11,443 nucleotides of DNA, taken from assembly GCA_030632405.1 (NCBI GenBank), contig DAOVUU010000032.1:1-11443 (forward strand), read 5' to 3'. The translations under genes were made by a program, and so were the position numbers. The notes beneath the pieces were generated by a model. That model was not told where the DNA came from. It ran no database searches and was given only the letters and a program-made list of their open reading frames with translations. This stretch comes from Desulfobulbaceae bacterium (lineage in GTDB: Bacteria; Desulfobacterota; Desulfobulbia; Desulfobulbales; Desulfocapsaceae). This document shows, in pieces, positions 6,513-11,443 of this stretch (within the stretch, counting starts at the first letter, position 1; every line of letters begins with the position of its first letter).

Positions 6513-7427
6513 ATGATGAATAATTACCCCCCTGCCGAGCTTATACCGTGGAGTTCTACTGATGGCTCGTGTCTGATAAAACACGGACATCCATTTCTAA
6601 AAATGCATGGCCTGCGAAATGATATTATCATCGTTGATGCACGGTGTGCACCCTTCAACCCTTCCCGTACTGAGATCCAGCGAATTTGTGATCGCAGAGA
6701 AGGTGTGGGAGGGGATGAACTGCTGATCGTTGAGCCCCCTTTGTTTTCCGATGATAACAAAGAGGTTGCAGCATTCATACGAATCATCAATACCGACGGT
6801 CGCGAAGTGGAGGCATGTGGAAATGCTTCCCGTTGTATCGGCTGGCTTCTGATGAAAGAACGTGGTCTTGATTCGGTTTCGTTTCGAACCCTTGGCGGCA
6901 TACTCCGGTGTCATTTGAAGGGAGACCGGAAGGTATCCGTCTCCATGGGACGGCTTCGAACGGCGTGGCATGAGATTCCCCTTGCAAGGGAAATGGACAG
7001 TCTTCACCTCGGCATTGGTACCGGTCCATTGCAGGATCCCGTTGGTATGAATATCGGCAATCCCCACGCCGTCTTTTTTGTCAGTGATATTGAGCAGGTC
7101 GATCTGGAAACCTATGGCTCAGAGCTTCAGCATCATGACCTTTTCCCTGAGGAGGCCAACATCGGTGTTGCCCAGATGATAGATGCAGGCACGATGAAAC
7201 TGGCGGTATGGGAGAGACCCGGAGTACTGACTACAGCCTGTGGTTCAGGTGCATGTGCTGCTGTTGGTGCGGCATATCGCCGTGGGCTCACAGACGGGCG
7301 AGCGGTTCGTGTAATAATGGCCGGTGGCAGCATGGAAATTGAAATTGACGACAGCAACGAGGTAACTATGACCGGCCCTGTGGCTATCTGCTACGCCGGA
7401 TATTTACCATTTGAGGTTGAGAAATAA
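6513..7427 (+). CDS. dapF: DapF-family epimerase in a methyltransferase cluster
   Basis: The 304-residue product belongs to the PLP-independent diaminopimelate epimerase family, which inverts an amino-acid alpha-carbon with two cysteines (LL- to meso-diaminopimelate for true DapF). Counting from M6513: KMHGLRND at 30-37, the first catalytic Cys C102 in ACGNASRC, GNPHAV at 183-188, and the second Cys C243 in ACGSGACAA, preceded by E234-R235. The motifs differ from the common form (GLRND for GLGND, CGNAS for CGNGA, ERPGVLTT before the second Cys); CGNA-type and ACGSGACAA-type motifs recall alphaproteobacterial DapF. An upstream in-frame ATG (6465) would lie inside the promoter; GAAGGA (6501-6506) six bases before 6513 decides the start. 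About 28 extra residues precede the usual N-terminus. It is the first gene of the cluster, so it may act on a methylated amino-acid substrate or product rather than in lysine or cell-wall synthesis. That role is inferred from context only. Confidence 0.85.
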   Translation: MMNNYPPAELIPWSSTDGSCLIKHGHPFLKMHGLRNDIIIVDARCAPFNPSRTEIQRICDRREGVGGDELLIVEPPLFSDDNKEVAAFIRIINTDGREVEACGNASRCIGWLLMKERGLDSVSFRTLGGILRCHLKGDRKVSVSMGRLRTAWHEIPLAREMDSLHLGIGTGPLQDPVGMNIGNPHAVFFVSDIEQVDLETYGSELQHHDLFPEEANIGVAQMIDAGTMKLAVWERPGVLTTACGSGACAAVGAAYRRGLTDGRAVRVIMAGGSMEIEIDDSNEVTMTGPVAICYAGYLPFEVEK

Positions 7428-7478
7428 TTGAAGGGTACGCTATCCACAACGTCATCAATAAGAGGAGTCTGGAATCTA

Positions 7479-8519
7479 ATGAACGCAAGTGAACGAATGG
7501 CTGCAGCAATTGCCTTAAAACCCGTTGATCGTATCCCAAATGCGCCCTTTCAGGAAGCACCTGTATGTCGGTATTTTGGTCGAACCTTCCGCTCAGCTCT
7601 GCTCGAAGATCAGGATATGGCAGATTGTCATATAGAGGCGATCGAAACCTTCCACTTTGACTGGGTGATGGTAGGTATGGGGCTTATTGGCGGAATTATT
7701 CCGGAGGCGATGGGGTGCACGGTCAGCTGGCCTGAAGATGTTTTTCCTGTCATTGAAAAAACAGCTGTATTCTCCATGGAGGATGTGGTCCGGGTTGCCG
7801 AATCGGATGTATATACAGAGCGAATGGATAGGTTTATAGAAGGAATATTAATTCTTAAAGATCGGTTGAAAGGTGAAGTACCGATTGCCTGTGAATATAT
7901 TTCACCCTTTACCATCGCTACAAGACTTCGCGGCACCAATGAGATCATGCTGGATATGTACAAGAACCCTGATCTGGTAAAGGCCCTGCAGGATGCTATT
8001 GTGCCTCTGGATATTGAGATTGGCAAAGCGTTGATAGATGCAGGTGTTGAATATATTTTCTACGGTGCAGATATGGAATGCCCGATCCTGATGTCGCCAA
8101 AACATTACCGGGAATTTATTCATATTCCAACGACGAAGACTGTCAATGCCCTGGCTGATATGGGTGCGCGTGTTTTACCGCATATGTGCGGTTCCATTGT
8201 TGAAACCGGTATTGTGGACATGTTGCTGGAGATGGATATGCACGGTATTATGCCGGGAAATCTGACCCAGTCGACGGTTCTGGATATTCGCGAGTTGAAA
8301 GAAAAGGTCGGCAACCGAACGGCGGTTTTTGACAATTTGAATCCGAACGGGCCGTTGCTGATTGGTACACCGGAGGAAGTTGAAAGAGATACACTGGTTC
8401 ACCTCGAAAGGGCTCGGGGGATGAGTGGTTATCTGTTTTCTACAGCTGGAACCACATCTCCTAACGTACCTAGAGCCAATTTCGATGCGATGAACCGCAC
8501 TGTTTTGAATTTCAAATAA
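7479..8519 (+). CDS. UroD/MtaA-type methyltransferase-family protein
   Basis: The 346-residue product belongs to the uroporphyrinogen-decarboxylase fold group that includes MtaA, MtbA and CmuA, enzymes that move methyl groups between corrinoid proteins and thiol or pterin acceptors. Its N-terminus has the family pattern SERMAAAIALKPVDRIP; YISPFTIATRL lies at about 141-151 and DNLNPNGPLLIGTPEEVERD at about 285-304. Zinc in MtaA-type enzymes is held by His-x-Cys and a distant Cys. Here H235 and C237 are present in LPHMCGS, but the expected Cys in the C-terminal Gly-Cys-x-x-Pro motif is T325 (STAGTTSPNVP). A TTG just after the dapF stop would give 17 more residues; ATG 7479 is preferred because the family motif begins just after it and AGGAG (7463-7467) precedes it, although its 11-base spacer is long. 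With mttB and mttC downstream it is likely the second methyltransferase or an accessory protein. Heme synthesis is unlikely in this context. Confidence 0.85.
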   Translation: MNASERMAAAIALKPVDRIPNAPFQEAPVCRYFGRTFRSALLEDQDMADCHIEAIETFHFDWVMVGMGLIGGIIPEAMGCTVSWPEDVFPVIEKTAVFSMEDVVRVAESDVYTERMDRFIEGILILKDRLKGEVPIACEYISPFTIATRLRGTNEIMLDMYKNPDLVKALQDAIVPLDIEIGKALIDAGVEYIFYGADMECPILMSPKHYREFIHIPTTKTVNALADMGARVLPHMCGSIVETGIVDMLLEMDMHGIMPGNLTQSTVLDIRELKEKVGNRTAVFDNLNPNGPLLIGTPEEVERDTLVHLERARGMSGYLFSTAGTTSPNVPRANFDAMNRTVLNFK

Positions 8520-8548
8520 CCATGGCCTCAGCGGGATAATTTTTAGCG

Positions 8549-9961
8549 ATGTTTAATAGAGCACTTATTAACTTTGACACGTCTATCCTGGAACAGATTC
8601 ACAGTCGTTCCCTTGAACTTCTGAGCGACTCTGGCATCCGTTTTTTCAGTGAAAAGGCGGTTGATGTATTTCGCAGCAGGGGATTTCGTATAAGCGGGCA
8701 AACTGTATTTTTCGAAGAAAAGGATATTGCAGACGCATTGCAGACAGTTCCCCCGAAATTCACCATCAAGGCCCGAAACCCGGATAAAAATATCTGCATA
8801 GGTGGCGGTGACTATATGATGGCGCCCGGTTACGGACCTCCATTTATCATTGAAACCAGTGGGGAGAAGAGGAATGCCACCCTCAAGGATGTCCACACCT
8901 TCTGCAGACTGGTACAGACATCAGAATATCTTGATTTTAACAGTTCAATAGTTGTTCAGCCAAATGATGTTGCCACCCAGACGGCTCATCTGGATATTCT
9001 GCTTGCAACTATCCTTCTGACAGACAAACCTCTTATGGGCAGCAGTTCATCAGAAATCGCGGCCCGGGACTCATTAAAACTGGCGGAAAGGATTTGGGGA
9101 AACAGCAATGACCCGGTGATGATCTCACTGGTGGATTCACTCTCTCCGCTCCAATATTCTGAAGAATCCCTCGATTCTCTGATGCTCTATGCAGCATCCG
9201 GGCAACCCGTAATTATCCACTCTTCCTGTTCATTGGGATCGACAGGCCCGATCACCATCGCGGGATCATTGGTGATATCCAATGCTACCACTCTGGCCGG
9301 GATTTGCCTCTCTCAACTTATCAGACCAGGAACCCCGATTGTTTATGGTTTAGGAGGCAGCCCCACTGAAATGAGGACCGGAGGCTATGTCAACGCTTCG
9401 CCTGAAGATGCCAAACATACCGCCATTGTCACAGCACTGGGCAGGTTCTACGGGATACCCTGTAGAAGCCAGGGGGCTTTAACGGAATCCTTCTGCCTTG
9501 ATTATCAGGCGGGAATGGAATCTGCAATGATGATGACCACTGCGGCATTATCCGGGGCTGATGTCAGCCTGCACACCTGCGGTACATATGGTTCCATGCT
9601 GGCAATGAGTTTTGAAAAATTCATAGCAGATGAAGATCTCTGTGGAGCACTCAAAAAATTGATGAAGCCTGTGGAGTTCTCAGAAGATGCTTTTGCCATG
9701 GATTTGATAAAGGAACTTGGTACATCCGGGAACTATCTGATGCAGAGACATACCATGAAAAGGTGCCGTACTGAATTCTATGAACCCGCTTTAAATACCC
9801 GGGCCATCCATGCCAGGTGGCAACAGCTGGAATTGCGGGATATGGACAAACGGGCAGGAAAAGTTCTGGAAAACAGGCTCTCGGCCTATGAGAAACCGGA
9901 TATTGATCCTCATCTGGAACGAGACCTGGAGAAGTTTGTTGAAGGAAGAAAAGTGAGTTAA
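8549..9961 (+). CDS. mttB: MttB-family (non-pyrrolysine) amine:corrinoid methyltransferase
   Basis: The 470-residue product matches the trimethylamine methyltransferase (MttB) superfamily, TIM-barrel enzymes that transfer a methyl group from a quaternary or tertiary amine to Co(I) of a partner corrinoid protein. Typical segments are SLELLSDSGIRF (21-32), the IGGGDYMMAPGYGPPFI region (84-100), QTAHLDILLATILLTDKPLMG (144-164 region), SCSLGSTGPITIAGSLV (226-242), GTPIVYGLGGSPTEMRTGG (261-279) and LDYQAGMESAMMMTTAALSGAD (317-338 region). Archaeal MttB has an in-frame UAG read as pyrrolysine; here the frame is uninterrupted, as in the bacterial branch that includes enzymes for glycine betaine, proline betaine, carnitine and butyrobetaine. 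Substrate cannot be assigned. The gene starts 29 bases after the UroD-type gene with only a weak GCGGGA upstream, suggesting translation within an operon. The corrinoid protein follows 67 bases later. Confidence 0.93.
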   Translation: MFNRALINFDTSILEQIHSRSLELLSDSGIRFFSEKAVDVFRSRGFRISGQTVFFEEKDIADALQTVPPKFTIKARNPDKNICIGGGDYMMAPGYGPPFIIETSGEKRNATLKDVHTFCRLVQTSEYLDFNSSIVVQPNDVATQTAHLDILLATILLTDKPLMGSSSSEIAARDSLKLAERIWGNSNDPVMISLVDSLSPLQYSEESLDSLMLYAASGQPVIIHSSCSLGSTGPITIAGSLVISNATTLAGICLSQLIRPGTPIVYGLGGSPTEMRTGGYVNASPEDAKHTAIVTALGRFYGIPCRSQGALTESFCLDYQAGMESAMMMTTAALSGADVSLHTCGTYGSMLAMSFEKFIADEDLCGALKKLMKPVEFSEDAFAMDLIKELGTSGNYLMQRHTMKRCRTEFYEPALNTRAIHARWQQLELRDMDKRAGKVLENRLSAYEKPDIDPHLERDLEKFVEGRKVS

Positions 9962-10028
9962 ATCATGTTATTACATCGACAAATAAGATGAAGAATTTTT
10001 ATGAAGCCATCAAGAAGGAGTTTTTCCA

Positions 10029-10652
10029 ATGACAGTAAAAACCATTTTTGACGCAGTTATCGTCTTTGACGAGGCAAGGGTACAGGCCCAGACTCAGATA
10101 GAACTTGACGCCGGGACAGATGTGAATACCATTCTGAATGATGGGCTGATCAGTGCTATGGATGAGGTCGGAGAGCTTTTCAGCGCAGGCGATATTTTTG
10201 TGCCTGAGATGCTGATGGCAGCCGAGGCCATGAAGGCCGGGTTAAAGATTCTCAAACCCCACCTGGCCGAGGGCCAGAGTCGAAGCAAAGGCACGGTGAT
10301 CATCGGTACGGTCAAGGGAGACCTGCATGACATAGGCAAGAACCTGGTAAGTATGATGATGGAAGGGGCCGGATTCGAGGTGATTGACCTGGGAGTGGAC
10401 GTTGCCGGTGAGACCTTTGTAGAGACTGCGGCTGAGAAGAATGCCCAGGTGATTGCCTTATCGGCGCTGCTTACCACGACAATGCCGTCAATGGAGAACA
10501 CCATCAAAGCGGTCAAAGAGGCGGGCCTGGAAACCAGAATAATCATCGGCGGTGCACCGGTGACCCAGGTCTTTGCCGATCAGATTGGTGCAGATGGATT
10601 CAGTGCTGACGCTCCAGGGGCAGTCAAACTGGTTAAACAATTACTGACATAG
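10029..10652 (+). CDS. mttC: MttC/MtbC-type corrinoid protein
   Basis: The 207-residue product is a methyl-carrying corrinoid protein. Residues about 1-80 form the helical cap domain (ILNDGLISAMDEVGELFSAG, then FVPEMLMAAEAMKAGL), and 88-207 the B12-binding Rossmann-like domain. The B12 signature is complete: D98-L-H100-D-I-G103, with H100 the lower axial cobalt ligand in this family, S145-x-L in the second loop, and GGAPVT (174-179) in the third. AAGGAG (10015-10020) with an 8-base spacer gives a strong ribosome binding site, fitting the high amounts of corrinoid protein such systems use. It ends the cluster: MttB methylates its Co(I), and a second methyltransferase, possibly the UroD-type protein, removes the methyl group. 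No reductive activator (RamA/RACo type) is encoded nearby, so one elsewhere must keep it active. Confidence 0.96.
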   Translation: MTVKTIFDAVIVFDEARVQAQTQIELDAGTDVNTILNDGLISAMDEVGELFSAGDIFVPEMLMAAEAMKAGLKILKPHLAEGQSRSKGTVIIGTVKGDLHDIGKNLVSMMMEGAGFEVIDLGVDVAGETFVETAAEKNAQVIALSALLTTTMPSMENTIKAVKEAGLETRIIIGGAPVTQVFADQIGADGFSADAPGAVKLVKQLLT

Positions 10653-10824
10653 CTCTGGAGACATCTCCCTTCCCTTTTCAGGCGGAGGGTTCAGTTCTTT
10701 ACCTCATCTTCAATCCTGTGGTAGTGGGCGATGCCGAAAGTACGCTTAATCTGATATAATTTCATATAGAAAAACACTCTTTCACATGGAATAATTAAAT
10801 CAGTTGGCATTTTTTTAACATTAA
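10653..10824. other. Non-coding gap after the methyltransferase cluster
   Basis: Directly after the mttC stop, GGAG (10657-10660) and CTCC (10665-10668) flank ACAT and are followed by the pyrimidine run CTTCCCTTTTC; this is at best a weak terminator. The second half is AT-rich and contains a TTGGCA (10804-10809) that could be a -35 for the MarR gene, though no matching -10 is clear. No gene or RNA is recognised. Confidence 0.4.
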
Positions 10825-10844
10825 TTAGCTTAATATTAAGCTAA
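10825..10844. promoter_or_regulatory. Perfect 20-bp palindrome, probable MarR operator
   Basis: TTAGCTTAATATTAAGCTAA reads identically on both strands, with its centre between 10834 and 10835. It ends 17 bases before the MarR-family ATG. Length, full dyad symmetry and position are typical of operators bound by MarR dimers that repress their own gene and a downstream partner. The pirin gene in the same direction would be co-controlled. Confidence 0.75.
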
Positions 10845-10861
10845 CAAACATTGATGTAAAT

Positions 10862-11308
10862 ATGGCGACAAAATTGATCCCAGAACAAGAAAAAATGGCC
10901 CTTAATATTTATACTCAGCTTATGAGGTCCACCAACGCGGTCACGGAAAAAATGCATTCTCATTTGCAGGCTCATCAACTTACCATAAGCCAGTTTGGTG
11001 TGTTGGAAGCAATTTATCATCTCGGTCCTTTGTGCCAGAAGGATCTTGGAAAAAAGATCCTGAAAACCAGTGGTAATATCACCCTTGTGATCGACAACTT
11101 AGAGAAACGTAATCTGGTTGTACGGGAAAAAGATCCTGAGGATAGAAGGCGGTTTACGATTACACTGACACCTAATGGGTTTGATTTAATAGAAAAAATA
11201 TTTCCTGAGCATTCAAAAATTGCAGCCTCAGTTTTTTCCGTATTAGATACTAAAGAGCAGGAGCGGCTCGGGAAATTGTTAAAAAAGCTCGGGCTTAAAA
11301 ATATTTAG
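10862..11308 (+). CDS. MarR-family transcriptional regulator
   Basis: The 148-residue product has the MarR winged-helix fold: an N-terminal dimerisation helix (about 8-36), LTISQFGVLEAIYHLGPLCQKDLGKK (40-65 region), a recognition helix near SGNITLVIDNLEKRNL (70-85), and the wing DPEDRRRFTITLT (91-103) with the conserved D91 and R95/R96. C-terminal helices (about 105-146) complete the dimer interface. C58 is the only cysteine; it is not at the N-terminal position used by OhrR-type peroxide sensors, so redox sensing is unproven. No clear Shine-Dalgarno precedes the ATG, hinting at a very short or leaderless message. The palindrome just upstream suggests autorepression. The pirin gene begins 32 bases after the stop, and MarR-pirin pairs are common. 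Ligand unknown. Confidence 0.92.
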   Translation: MATKLIPEQEKMALNIYTQLMRSTNAVTEKMHSHLQAHQLTISQFGVLEAIYHLGPLCQKDLGKKILKTSGNITLVIDNLEKRNLVVREKDPEDRRRFTITLTPNGFDLIEKIFPEHSKIAASVFSVLDTKEQERLGKLLKKLGLKNI

Positions 11309-11340
11309 TTATTAGCAAAAAGCATGAAAGGAATATCAGT

Positions 11341-11443
11341 ATGATACAGACAATAAAAGCTAAAGACAGACATTTCAACGATTTCGGATGGCTCAAAACC
11401 TATTGGCTCTTTTCGTTCAGCAACTATTATGACCCTGAAAATA
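11341..11443 (+). CDS. Pirin-family protein, 5' part
   Basis: Only the first 34 codons fall in the window. The segment DRHFNDFGWLKTYW followed by LFSFSNYYDPEN is the characteristic N-terminus of pirin/YhhW-type bicupin proteins, some of which are quercetin 2,3-dioxygenases. The metal-binding His-x-His residues of the family lie further downstream and are not visible, so activity cannot be judged. The start is well supported by AAGGA (11328-11332) with an 8-base spacer. It is probably co-transcribed with the upstream MarR gene and controlled from the palindrome at 10825-10844. Confidence 0.88.
   Translation, partial: MIQTIKAKDRHFNDFGWLKTYWLFSFSNYYDPEN

Noticed and set aside
7428..7478. TTG directly after the dapF stop as the start of the UroD-type gene
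   Set aside because: The family motif SERMAAAI begins just after the ATG at 7479, which also has AGGAG upstream; the extra 17 residues look unlike the family.
8549..9961. Pyrrolysine-containing MttB
   Set aside because: The frame runs 470 codons with no internal TAG, so no amber codon is read through.
10691..10765. Minus-strand 24-codon ORF (ATG at 10765) with protein-like composition
   Set aside because: It is too short, has no recognisable domain or good ribosome binding site, and could be a chance frame or a remnant.

Overview
The window looks like chromosome from an anaerobic Desulfobacterota-type (sulfate-reducer-like) bacterium of moderate GC. This is inferred from two things: the corC / lnt / prfB gene order, which I associate with that phylum, and a pyrrolysine-free MttB-type corrinoid methyltransferase set, common in such anaerobes. 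No rRNA, tRNA, CRISPR array or complete mobile element is visible.

Left part (1-5041): the 3' part of a CorC/HlyC-type CBS-domain gene, then a convergent, AT-rich LarA-like (DUF2088) gene on the minus strand, then lnt (apolipoprotein N-acyltransferase) and prfB (release factor 2) on the plus strand. The LarA-like gene interrupts what is usually a continuous corC-lnt-prfB run. A hairpin terminator for the first gene lies inside the last codons of the LarA-like gene. prfB carries the classical self-regulating +1 frameshift site (SD-like AAGGAG, then CTT TGA C), so its true product spans two frames (369 residues).

Middle part (5062-10652): a divergently arranged methyl-transfer locus. On the minus strand is an unusual regulator: a GntR/FCD protein whose extra ~180 N-terminal residues resemble a decayed tyrosine-recombinase catalytic domain. 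On the plus strand, probably one operon, are a DapF-family PLP-independent epimerase, a UroD/MtaA-type methyltransferase-family protein, an MttB-family (non-Pyl) methyltransferase and an MttC-type corrinoid protein. The simplest reading is that MttB demethylates a quaternary or N-methylated amine onto the corrinoid of MttC, and the UroD-type protein handles the methylated corrinoid (transfer to a pterin or thiol acceptor). The epimerase may adjust the stereochemistry of the substrate or its product. The substrate cannot be read from the sequence. A corrinoid reductive activator, a transporter and a dedicated methyl-THF methyltransferase of the MtgA type are not in the window.

Right part (10653-11443): a 209-bp non-coding gap ending in a perfect 20-bp palindrome (likely MarR operator), a MarR-family regulator, and the first 34 codons of a pirin-family protein in the same direction.

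The most interesting items are the recombinase-like/GntR fusion, the DapF homologue embedded in an MttB/MttC cluster, and the replacement of the expected third zinc-ligand cysteine in the UroD-type protein.
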